Source: Tubiluchus corallicola
Lineage: Eukaryota > Priapulida > Priapulimorpha > Priapulimorphida > Tubiluchidae
Length of the DNA stretch: 64,000 bases
Direction: 5' to 3'
NCBI GenBank assembly: GCA_030141605.1
Contig: JAQGDQ010000215.1
Span: forward strand, 102,001 to 166,000
Below are positions 39,401-43,519 of this stretch, in pieces (within the stretch, counting starts at the first letter, position 1; each line of letters opens with the position of its first letter). The notes below the pieces were generated by a model that was not told the DNA's origin, ran no database searches, and worked only from the letters and a program-made list of their open reading frames with translations. The position numbers were made by a program, and so were the translations under genes.

Positions 39401-39545
39401 TCGCTATATGGGAATTTTTGGCCACGCGGAGTTAGGCGGACCTTTTGGGCCAAAGCTGGCATGTTCTCTCTTCATAGTAACTTTATGGTTATTGTATGTA
39501 CTGCTCTCAGCCCTGCAGATTTATGAACATATTCCAGGGTTTTAA
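11689..39545 (+). CDS. SLC8A: Na+/Ca2+ exchanger, SLC8/NCX family (complete, 16 coding exons)
   Basis: A plasma-membrane antiporter that swaps Na+ for Ca2+. Coding exons: 11689-11821, 12252-12391, 15698-15895, 16789-16875, 17925-18072, 21831-21907, 25962-26129, 29688-29896, 31571-31806, 32192-32385, 33953-34097, 35435-35613, 37238-37346, 38011-38145, 38401-38486, 39303-39545. They total 2,487 nt, 828 residues plus stop, and all phases match. TM1 is near residues 38-60. The alpha-1 repeat has [10 protein letters not shown] (106-115) and [15 protein letters not shown] (127-141). The cytosolic loop (about 210-630) holds Calx-beta 1 (about 335-464) and Calx-beta 2 (about 465-580). The alpha-2 repeat has [13 protein letters not shown] (694-706) and [14 protein letters not shown] (720 onward). 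These alpha motifs carry the ion-binding residues known for the family. It is shorter than vertebrate NCX1 (about 940-970), mainly in the loop: no alternative-exon cassette region and no clear XIP. There is an N-glycosylation sequon at N4. It is not a K+-dependent NCKX, because Calx-beta domains are present. Confidence 0.97.
12252..12391 (+). CDS. SLC8A: NCX exon 2: rest of TM1
   Basis: Residues 45-91, including [12 protein letters not shown] and AIEKITS, the typical end of TM1 and the first loop of the family. The acceptor is TTCTTTCAG and the donor AAG|GTATGC. Phase is 1 in, 0 out. Confidence 0.95.
12392..14013 (+). other. Intron 2, 5' part: no feature recognised
   Basis: No repeat family is identified here apart from a short TGTAGCATG triplication near 13,785. 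The 61-codon minus-strand frame at 13301-13486 has no recognisable domain. Confidence 0.5.
14014..14761 (+). mobile_element. hAT-type MITE, family A copy 1 (carries a nested element)
   Basis: Ends CAGTGGCGGCTCGT and ACGAGCCGCTATTG are inverted repeats with two mismatches. Flanks ATGCTTTA (14006-14013) and ATGCTTGA (14762-14769) are an 8-bp target duplication with one change. Without the 255-bp insert and one copy of its duplication the element is about 485 bp. No transposase is encoded. Copies 2 and 3 are at 27912-28439 and 37420-37968, all within introns of the exchanger. Confidence 0.92.
14157..14411. mobile_element. Nested 255-bp hAT MITE
   Basis: A perfect 15-bp terminal inverted repeat, CAGGGCCTATTTCAG / CTGAAATAGGCCCTG, bounds a GC-rich 255-bp element. 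An exact 8-bp duplication, AGGATAGT, lies at 14149-14156 and 14412-14419. The other two copies of the host MITE keep an uninterrupted site here, so the insertion is younger than the host. The short open frames inside are without domains. Confidence 0.96.
15174..15568 (+). mobile_element. Inverted-repeat MITE, family D copy 1
   Basis: It begins AATAAGCCTTTGTACAGTTT and ends GAACTGTGAAAAGGTTTATT, an imperfect ~19-bp inverted repeat. The interior matches 22018-22394 over its whole length at roughly 85%. TGCGCACGCGCA at 15199-15210 resembles the NRF1-type palindrome present intact in copy 2. It ends 130 bp before exon 3. The superfamily is not clear because no clean target duplication is seen. 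Confidence 0.85.
15698..15895 (+). CDS. SLC8A: NCX exon 3: alpha-1 repeat
   Basis: Residues 92-157. It holds the whole first alpha repeat: [20 protein letters not shown], then the [15 protein letters not shown] block. The family's ion-site Ser and Glu (S107/S108, E111) and Asn (N141) are all present, so this half of the transport site looks functional. Phase 0 at both ends. Confidence 0.98.
16220..16322 (+). mobile_element. Possible LINE 3' tail in intron 3
   Basis: An AT-rich stretch ends AATAAATAAATTGAATTGAA, a polyadenylation-like signal followed by a pentamer tail, as seen at the 3' ends of CR1/L2-like LINEs. No coding part is visible, so the call rests on the tail only. Confidence 0.4.
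16556..16655. repeat. GACA-rich short repeat with ~58-bp duplication
   Basis: GACAGACAGACAGAAAAACA is followed by TACAGAGAGACTGAA, and the same order recurs after ATGAACATTGGA. It is a local duplication in intron 3. Confidence 0.75.
16789..16875 (+). CDS. SLC8A: NCX exon 4: transmembrane segment after alpha-1
   Basis: Residues 158-186. [15 protein letters not shown] is followed by [13 protein letters not shown], matching the family pattern of a basic loop and then a membrane helix with FAY.WLY. Phase 0 at both ends. Confidence 0.97.
17216..17837 (+). mobile_element. piggyBac-like MITE, copy 1 (TTAA-flanked)
   Basis: TTAA at 17212-17215 precedes CTCCTTCAGGACTG, and CAGTCTTGAAGGCG precedes TTAA at 17838-17841. 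The ends are thus ~14-bp inverted repeats inside a TTAA duplication, the hallmark of piggyBac-type transposition. No transposase is encoded. The element contains the CTA/GTA microsatellite at 17608-17741 and ends 87 bp before exon 5. Copy 2 at 22963-23508 lacks the microsatellite. Confidence 0.85.
17608..17741. repeat. (CTA)n-(GTA)n trinucleotide microsatellite
   Basis: Five CTA units flip to about 37 GTA/AGT units, so the left end can pair with the array as a hairpin. It lies inside the piggyBac-like MITE. The poly-Ser open frame is an artefact. Confidence 0.97.
17925..18072 (+). CDS. SLC8A: NCX exon 5: last N-terminal helix and divergent XIP region
   Basis: Residues 187-235. The helix is [19 protein letters not shown]. 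In other NCX proteins the next ~20 residues are the XIP segment, a strongly basic, tyrosine-rich autoinhibitory helix. Here they read [18 protein letters not shown], with only two or three basic residues and no tyrosine. Phase 0 in, 1 out (ATA A|GTGAGT). Confidence 0.95.
18933..20718. mobile_element. Element with ~190-bp terminal inverted repeats (intron 5)
   Basis: The left arm, 18933 to about 19128, matches the reverse complement of 20523-20718 at roughly 88-90%, including AGTATTAATAAAGTAGCATT and CCTAGTTAACTGAAGGTGCA. The arms enclose a 1.39-kb centre. A 112-residue minus-strand frame there (19484-19822) has no recognisable domain. Long arms without transposase fit a foldback or large MITE. 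No target duplication is evident, so a simple inverted duplication remains possible. Confidence 0.8.
21195..21625. repeat. GAT/GGT trinucleotide-rich low-complexity tract
   Basis: A run of GATGAT and GGTGGT units includes a duplicated ~120-bp block, GGCAGCGGCACTGATGCTGC at about 21358 and its near-copy at about 21462. The His-rich and Asp/Val-rich open frames on both strands only read the repeat. Confidence 0.95.
21831..21907 (+). CDS. SLC8A: NCX exon 6: start of regulatory loop
   Basis: Residues 236-261, [20 protein letters not shown] then VADFMR. It is charged and helical, equivalent to the acidic/helical stretch between XIP and Calx-beta 1. Acceptor TTTCACTTCAG, donor AGG|GTATGT; phase 1 in, 0 out. 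Confidence 0.9.
22018..22394 (+). mobile_element. Inverted-repeat MITE, family D copy 2
   Basis: AATAAGCCTTTTCACAGTT at the left is the exact inverse of AACTGTGAAAAGGCTTATT at the right, a perfect 19-bp inverted repeat. An intact palindrome TGCGCATGCGCA lies at 22043-22054. The last ~45 bp recur at 22514-22560, as if the right end were duplicated. It is non-coding and lies in intron 6. Confidence 0.92.
22514..22560 (+). repeat. Extra copy of the family D right end
   Basis: CTTCACGATCATCATCAGTC is followed by GCTGGAACTGTGAAAAGGCT, matching 22346-22390 except for a few bases. It is a solo end or local duplication next to copy 2. Confidence 0.8.
22963..23508 (+). mobile_element. piggyBac-like MITE, copy 2
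   Basis: TTAA at 22959-22962 is followed by CTCCTTCAGGATTG. The right end GGTCTTGAAGGAAGGAG is followed by a damaged TTAA (GTAA). Interior blocks shared with 17216-17837 include CTCTCACTAAGCAG, TAAGCTACT and TCTGTGCTCATACAGTA. It is older and more decayed than copy 1. Confidence 0.75.
24331..24960 (-). mobile_element. LINE 3' end with (TTAC)n tail, intron 6
   Basis: Read on the minus strand, a decayed coding end (24952-24746, then a frame with [13 protein letters not shown]) leads into GTGATAAAGTAATAAAC and about 24 TTAC units at 24427-24332. ORF2 tails with a NELV.L.LH block are also seen in the fragment at 52034-52400. The microsatellite looks like the LINE's own tail, expanded after insertion. 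Confidence 0.5.
24332..24428. repeat. (AAGT)n / (TTAC)n tetranucleotide microsatellite
   Basis: About 24 uninterrupted AAGT units. It lies exactly at the 3' end of the LINE-like sequence on the minus strand. The leucine/threonine-repeat open frame here is an artefact. Confidence 0.98.
25962..26129 (+). CDS. SLC8A: NCX exon 7: helical linker before Calx-beta 1
   Basis: Residues 262-317. It contains [20 protein letters not shown], equivalent to the conserved R..YRIQA.R..TG stretch of NCX loops. The donor is GAG|GTCTGT, a valid GT but a weak consensus; exon 8 starts with the similar GTCTAT. Phase 0 at both ends supports this junction. Confidence 0.92.
27912..28439 (+). mobile_element. hAT-type MITE, family A copy 2 (intron 7)
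   Basis: Flanked by an exact 8-bp duplication, ATCAATAC, at 27904-27911 and 28440-28447. It begins CCATGGCGG (decayed CAGTGGCGG) and ends ATGAGCCACCACTG. The interior aligns throughout with copy 1, including GTTTGCTTCACAGCCCAGCA, and lacks the nested 255-bp insert. It is 528 bp and non-coding. Confidence 0.93.
28502..29390 (+). mobile_element. Decayed LINE reverse transcriptase (intron 7)
   Basis: The frame from 28555 reads [20 protein letters not shown] and LVEALVKLG before a stop. FSKAYD is the RT motif A region, with catalytic Asp in the A(Y/F)D block. Further on, [14 protein letters not shown] matches the following RT block (G.PLS..LF.LF.N), then frames with [20 protein letters not shown] resemble the thumb/C-terminal part (L..LLYGCESW). 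Several stops and frameshifts make it a pseudogene. It lies just downstream of the family A MITE. Confidence 0.8.
29688..29896 (+). CDS. SLC8A: NCX exon 8: start of Calx-beta 1
   Basis: Residues 318-386. [20 protein letters not shown] then [15 protein letters not shown] form the first strands of the Ca2+-sensing Calx-beta fold. ME.D carries the acidic residue that starts the Ca2+ site. Phase 0 in, 2 out (TTC AG|GTAAAA). Confidence 0.95.
30272..30968. repeat. 58-bp minisatellite, 12 units (intron 8)
   Basis: The unit CTAGTATCATCTTAGGGCAG continues with TTCATTACAGTTACAGCAGA and AAATAGAG..GTTATGCA. Copies are almost identical, differing mainly at GACG/GATG/GACA/GGCG before TTATG. One unit near 30738 has three extra bases. 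It is not a CRISPR: there are no unique spacers and the host is an animal. Confidence 0.98.
31571..31806 (+). CDS. SLC8A: NCX exon 9: rest of Calx-beta 1
   Basis: Residues 387-465. [14 protein letters not shown] is followed by [19 protein letters not shown], giving the D, DD and E..E Ca2+ ligands of the family. The domain closes with IIINDD and a split codon completed as E. Most NCX1-type CBD1 domains end in three Asp. Phase 2 in, 1 out (GAT GAT G|GTAAGT). Confidence 0.96.
32192..32385 (+). CDS. SLC8A: NCX exon 10: first half of Calx-beta 2
   Basis: Residues 466-530. [20 protein letters not shown], then [19 protein letters not shown] and GVLEFGHGE, the standard first strands of CBD2. Acceptor TTTTTCGTAG, donor GAG|GTGAGA; phase 1 in, 0 out. 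Confidence 0.96.
32602..33592. mobile_element. hAT-like (Charlie-type ends) non-autonomous element, intron 10
   Basis: The right end ACGTTTGGGGACCCCTG gives the classical CAGGGGTCCCCAAACGT terminus when inverted. The left end AGGGTCTCCAAA is its decayed partner. Flanks GTGTAAAA (32594-32601) and GTGTAAAT (33593-33600) agree in 7 of 8 bases. No transposase frame is present. An inner pair of CAGGGG-type ends at about 32999 and 33475 may mark a second, nested element. Confidence 0.75.
33953..34097 (+). CDS. SLC8A: NCX exon 11: second half of Calx-beta 2
   Basis: Residues 531-578. [20 protein letters not shown] is followed by [11 protein letters not shown] and closing strand TIVTIVNDD. The acceptor CATTTTAAAG is weak and lacks a C before the AG, but phase and homology fix it. 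It ends GAT GAT G|GTAAGT, the same codons and phase as the end of Calx-beta 1. This supports duplication of a domain-plus-intron unit. Confidence 0.93.
34098..35434 (+). other. Intron 11: no mobile element recognised
   Basis: AT-rich, with A-rich stretches at 34,800-35,300. No clear repeat, RNA gene or transposon end is seen. The 75-codon minus-strand frame at 34901-35128 has no domain. Confidence 0.5.
35435..35613 (+). CDS. SLC8A: NCX exon 12: loop end and entry into TM helix
   Basis: Residues 579-638. [20 protein letters not shown] then [13 protein letters not shown] and [17 protein letters not shown] and [10 protein letters not shown] are strongly conserved in NCX. Phase 1 in, 0 out. Confidence 0.97.
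35614..37237 (+). other. Intron 12: no mobile element recognised
   Basis: 1.6 kb of AT-rich sequence with only short open frames. No terminal inverted repeats, tandem arrays or RNA genes are evident. Confidence 0.5.
37238..37346 (+). CDS. SLC8A: NCX exon 13: transmembrane helix before alpha-2
   Basis: Residues 639-674. [20 protein letters not shown] is followed by [20 protein letters not shown]....GGW..F..S..MIGLLTA..GDLA is the family signature here. Phase 0 in, 1 out. Confidence 0.97.
37420..37968 (-). mobile_element. hAT-type MITE, family A copy 3 (intron 13, reverse)
   Basis: It starts CAGTGGTGGCTCAT and ends ATGAATCGCCATTA. Its reverse complement aligns with copies 1 and 2 throughout, for example GCTGGGCTGTGAAGCAAACA. 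The 8-bp flanks ACGTCACA and ACCTCCGA match at only five positions. Its end is 42 bp from exon 14, so it fills most of the intron's 3' half. Confidence 0.88.
38011..38145 (+). CDS. SLC8A: NCX exon 14: alpha-2 repeat, first part
   Basis: Residues 675-719. [20 protein letters not shown] and [19 protein letters not shown]. The T697/S698 and D701 positions match the family's second ion-binding half. Phase 1 at both ends. Confidence 0.98.
38401..38486 (+). CDS. SLC8A: NCX exon 15: alpha-2 repeat, second part
   Basis: Residues 720-748. [20 protein letters not shown] then IASIYWMAK, the conserved second helix of alpha-2. Phase 1 in, 0 out. Confidence 0.98.
38596..38760 (-). mobile_element. Possible LINE 3' tail, intron 15
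   Basis: On the minus strand the sequence ends ...AAATAAATTAAAATTGAATT with TTGAA units at 38598-38615, resembling the tail at 16220-16322. Only the tail is recognisable. Confidence 0.4.
39303..39545 (+). CDS. SLC8A: NCX exon 16: last two membrane helices and stop
   Basis: Residues 749-828 and TAA at 39543-39545. [20 protein letters not shown], then [20 protein letters not shown] and [12 protein letters not shown]. The ELGGP....K motif and final LW.LY helix match NCX, and the protein ends close to the usual NCX end. Confidence 0.98.
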   Translation, partial: DGSTFVVPAGSLSFSVALYAICAVITIAILLIRRYMGIFGHAELGGPFGPKLACSLFIVTLWLLYVLLSALQIYEHIPGF

Positions 39546-40465
39546 AACTTGGGAATTGTGCGGGTTTGCAAACTTTATTGAATGTAATGAATGGATCATA
39601 TTGCCCCCATTATTCTGATAATTATGTCAAATTTGCTCTGCCTTTTTTGAGCAGCATATCACAATTATGGCATGAACATTTTGCATCTATGCTTTGCCCA
39701 CCTAATGTAATTGTCATTGTATAATATTACTCATTATTGTATGTACTGATTTAAGCTTTAAAAAAGTTTTTAATAGAATTGTGTCTAAATGTAAATACCA
39801 GTATAATTTATTAATTGTGAGACTGTTAAACAAATCTCTGTGCCTTTTCATAGCTTGCTACTGTATTTTTTCACACTCTTGGTAAACATTCTAATATTAT
39901 TTTTTGTGATTATGTTCTGAAATTTTGGTACCAGGTGTGTTCGGTGTCCATTATTGTTTGTTACTCATTTATATTCTTGTGCAAGTTGTTTAGTACTCAT
40001 GATGACATAATGTAAACAAACATGGTGCTGTTTTTATTGTACTACATGTTTAGAAGCTCTATTTGTATTTATGAAGCACATCTGTTGTTAATCTTAAAAA
40101 TTATAATTTCTTTTCTATAATGCTTTAAACTAGCCAGCTCTTATTGTGTTATACGATGCCGATAGATAAGCTTTGCTGTAGATAGGATAAAAGGTAGGTG
40201 AGGTGACTGGCATGCAATACTAGATGACTAGGTAGCTGTGCACTGCCTTTATGCTATCTACAAATCTAGTCACTGAGTTAGGGTTGTTTTACTGTAGTAT
40301 TTTCTGTACCATTAATGATATAAATTTTTTTACACCCATTTATAACTGCAGTTGGTTCAACTTTATGAGTAGTCATAGGTTATAAACAGTTTCAAGTGAA
40401 ATTAGTCGATTTCGTCCTGTACTCACTGAGATAAGAGCATCCTATCTGAGTTCTTCAGATTATAT
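39546..40465 (+). other. Presumed 3' untranslated region and spacer of NCX
   Basis: AT-rich sequence directly after the stop. I did not find a clear AATAAA within the first 900 bases, so the cleavage site cannot be placed. A family B MITE begins at 40474 and may bound it or be part of it. Confidence 0.45.
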
Positions 40466-40473
40466 CCCAATGT

Positions 40474-40910
40474 CAGCGGCGGATTATGATTTTATGGGCC
40501 TTAGGCTTGAGCTTGGAACGGGCCTTTTAAATGTTGCTACACTGCTGAGCTGACGTGTTTTTGTGGAGCTCTCGTCGGGCCCTTTGTGGTGCCCCCAGAA
40601 AAATTCGGAAACTGAAATTTTGAACTTAAACTTAAACTGTGTAAACGTGAATTGTGAAAACTTAAATTGCGTAAACTTGAATTGTGTAAACTTAAATTGT
40701 GTAAACTTGATTTGTGTAAACCCGATTTGAAATATAGTGACTGACTTTTCAAAAAAACTTTTTTCTATATTTTATTTTGGCGGGCCCTTGCTCTTTTGTC
40801 AATTTATTTTGTTTACAAAAAATTTTTTTTTTCGTTTTATTTTGCCGGGCCCCTTTTGATCCCGGGCCTTAGGCTTCAGCCTATTCAGCCTATAGGGCTA
40901 TCCGCTACAG
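40474..40910 (+). mobile_element. hAT-type MITE, family B copy 2
   Basis: It begins CAGCGGCGGATTATG, ends GGGCTATCCGCTACAG, and is flanked by an exact 8-bp duplication CCCAATGT (40466-40473, 40911-40918). It shares both ends and the GTGTAAACTT array with copy 1 at 10611-11146, but the middle differs by deletions and a TTTTGTTTACAAAAAATTT insertion. It is non-coding. Confidence 0.95.
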
Positions 40911-41271
40911 CCCAATGTTGTGAACACATTGTTCTAGGACCTTAATCAGAACAAAATGTTGTGCAAACATCACATTTGTTAATAGAATTGCACAGCATTA
41001 ATTACACCCTAATCATGCATTAATTACTTTTCGTGAACCTGTAACATCACAATATGTAACTACGTCTTTCAGTGAACGTAAAAAAACTTGTGAAGTGAAC
41101 TGATTGAGTCGTGAACCTTTCATGGCCGACTGTGATTGTTGTAAATTCCGTGCTCCATAGTTTGCAATAAGTGGTCTAAATCATGTAAATTATAATCAGT
41201 AGATTGTTGATAAAACATGCAATAACAAATTAATAATAATATTTTGTCAAAATTGTTCACATAGCTCTAAT

Positions 41272-41602
41272 CAGTGGCATAGCCAAAAAGGGGAGCAACT
41301 GCCACCCTGAGCACATTTTTCAAAATTGGAGTCTTTTCAAATTTTTTTTCAACTCTTTAGTTCACTTGTGTCATTTATGAGATTGTTTTGAGATTTATGA
41401 GCCTACCGTAAAACTTTTTATTGTGTTTTAATTTTATATACAAAACAACAATTATGTACTTCCTATAAAACTGTATCTTCCTCGTGTTTTGACTTTAAAC
41501 AGAAAATTAAAATGTATCAATGCCTCGAAATTGTTTGATATGTGTCACGGCACCTTTTTATATGCTTCTTCCCTCTAACTTTAGAACCTGGCTACGCCCC
41601 CG
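41272..41602. mobile_element. hAT-type MITE, family C (331 bp)
   Basis: CAGTGGCATAGCCA at the left and TGGCTACGCCCCCG at the right form a decayed 14-bp inverted repeat. An exact 8-bp duplication, GCTCTAAT, lies at 41264-41271 and 41603-41610. CAGTGGCGTAGCCA-type ends are a well-known hAT MITE pattern. It is intergenic. Confidence 0.92.
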
Positions 41603-41610
41603 GCTCTAAT

Positions 41611-42640
41611 TATCACATTTGTGCTTTTCCTAATATTTAAGGCTCTGAATGTTTTCGGTGTGAAAGTTTAGGCTTAAACATAGCTGTATATTTCAAATTA
41701 TAACTTATAGTTAATATTAATATATTAATAATTATTATTCAACTTTATAGTCTTGAGGTTCACATTACACTTGAAATGGTATGATTATAACTTGCATAGC
41801 ATTGATTGTATTACTAAGCTTGAGCTAACAGGATTAGGGATAAATATCAGCATTTGGCATTTCTTACGTTGTTAATAATTATCCCATTAAGGGGATAATA
41901 ATTGTTATAAATCACCACGAGTGTAATTTTACTATTAATTTAAGCCTATTATGTATTTACTGAAAATGGCATGTATGTGTGGGCAATTCTATAGGAAAAA
42001 CTACTTTCTACGTTGTTGCTGCTAACAATGTGTTTACACTGGGTTTCATTTAAATATTTGTGTTGCAACTAACTATTAATGATTTGACAAGGCTAAGTTC
42101 TTATATGTATTGTGTTGTCTTTAACTCTCAGTTTATTTACTTTTGTTGTTTTTGTCTCATAGTGTGTTCACATGTACATGTTAAATTACATTATATTTAT
42201 CTAGTCACTGTGCTGTTAAGTACTTATAATTTTATTTATATAATGAATAATAATGTACTGTATTGTTTGGATATCCAGGTTTTTGTCCATCTGAATCAAT
42301 TGATGAACTTTTAAGATGGGCGTAACGTATTAATAACAATTTATAATATATTTTTGTGACAAACTTGTGAACATTCACATGTCAAGAATACATGATATGT
42401 ATGACTGCTATCATTCTATATTACACGTATTATTATATTCGTTTTGATATGCTTATGTGCTACGTAATTGTAACCAACAACTATAACATTAATAAAAGAG
42501 TAATTATAATTTACCACAGCACCATTTTCTTTCTTAGCATTTTCCAAAGTTATAAGTTTGCATTTAGCTGTTTATGGTAAGAACCGAACCAGACTGAATA
42601 TGATATCCAAAAAATTAAGACTATTATTAAGCTAATAGCC
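41611..42640. other. Intergenic AT-rich spacer
   Basis: Several short open frames with no domains. No transposon ends were recognised. AATAAA occurs near 42,490, too far from the exchanger stop to assign with confidence. Confidence 0.45.
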
Positions 42641-42874
42641 TATTGTAATAATATTACAACGGAATTATGAGTGAACAACTAAAAGCAAACGGCTTGTCAT
42701 TTTGGTGGCTTTGTCTGAAGTTTATGAAAGCCACTTTCACTGAATTTTCTTGGTCAATAATGTAAGAAAATTCAATGAATGTAGCTTTCATAAACTTTAG
42801 GCAACGCCACCAAAATGACAAACTGTTTGCTTTTAGTTGTTTACTCATAATTCTGTTGTAATATGATTACAATA
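42641..42874. mobile_element. Foldback MITE: 234-bp near-perfect palindrome
   Basis: The left arm, from TATTGTAATAATATTACAAC through CAACTAAAAGCAAAC and GTCATTTTGGTGGC to GAATTTTCTT, is repeated in reverse complement on the right at about 90%. Only a ~13-bp loop (GGTCAATAATGTA) lies between. The ends sit at TA dinucleotides, consistent with a Tc1/mariner-type TA duplication. It would form a long hairpin RNA if transcribed. No coding capacity. Confidence 0.93.
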
Positions 42875-43462
42875 TAATATAGGTATGTCACTATATGCAC
42901 AAGAGGCACACACTTGAAAGCACATTACTGGTACAGGCTTATTGTAACATATGGAAAACTACATTATTGTAATACAACACAATTACATTTTGTATTAAAT
43001 TCAGATGTATTACATTCACATGTGGCATATTATTGTGTCCCATTCAATGCATTCAATCTCCCATTGTGATATTGCACAAACATTACACGTAAGGCTAAAA
43101 TTTTATATTGTCCACCAGGTAAAAGTTATCACTGCAACATGTTACATTGTAATGATCTTGGTTAAACAGTATGGTTATCAGGGCTATAGCCAACTTAGCA
43201 ATTGACATACAATGACAAGTTTGAAAACCACATTCTCAAGCAGGCGGACTGAGTCAGTGAGATAATGAGATCAGAGCTGATTAAAGAATTTCGTTGCTCT
43301 TACGGCGGACAGATGGTGCTGCTGCGCATTCTTGAGCGTGTATTTTGAAGTGCAGTAATTTTTATTAGTGTAGATTTCTTGAGTTTTGTAGTGTTAAATA
43401 TACAAGTATATTGTTTACTTAACTTTTTGACGAAGTTCCTATTCTGATTTAACGAAAGAAAG
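42875..43462 (+). other. Upstream region of TTC30; promoter not resolved
   Basis: It holds the likely promoter and 5' leader of the IFT70 gene. Around 43,250-43,340 it is less AT-rich. An RFX half-site-like GTTGCT is present near 43,291, but no full X-box dyad could be read. No TATA box is convincing. Confidence 0.4.
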
Positions 43463-43519
43463 ATGGCACCATTTATGTCCGTAAAAGATGGTGAATACAC
43501 CGCTATAATTTATGGAATG
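43463..43519 (+). CDS. TTC30: TTC30 exon 1
   Basis: Residues 1-19, MAPFMSVKDGEYTAIIYGM. DGE.TA..Y is the conserved N-terminus of the family. AAGAAAG|ATG is a fair start context. Phase 0 out. Confidence 0.95.

Noticed and set aside
43240-43462. RFX X-box upstream of the ciliary gene TTC30
   Set aside because: Only a half-site-like GTTGCT is visible; the second half of the dyad is not at the right spacing.
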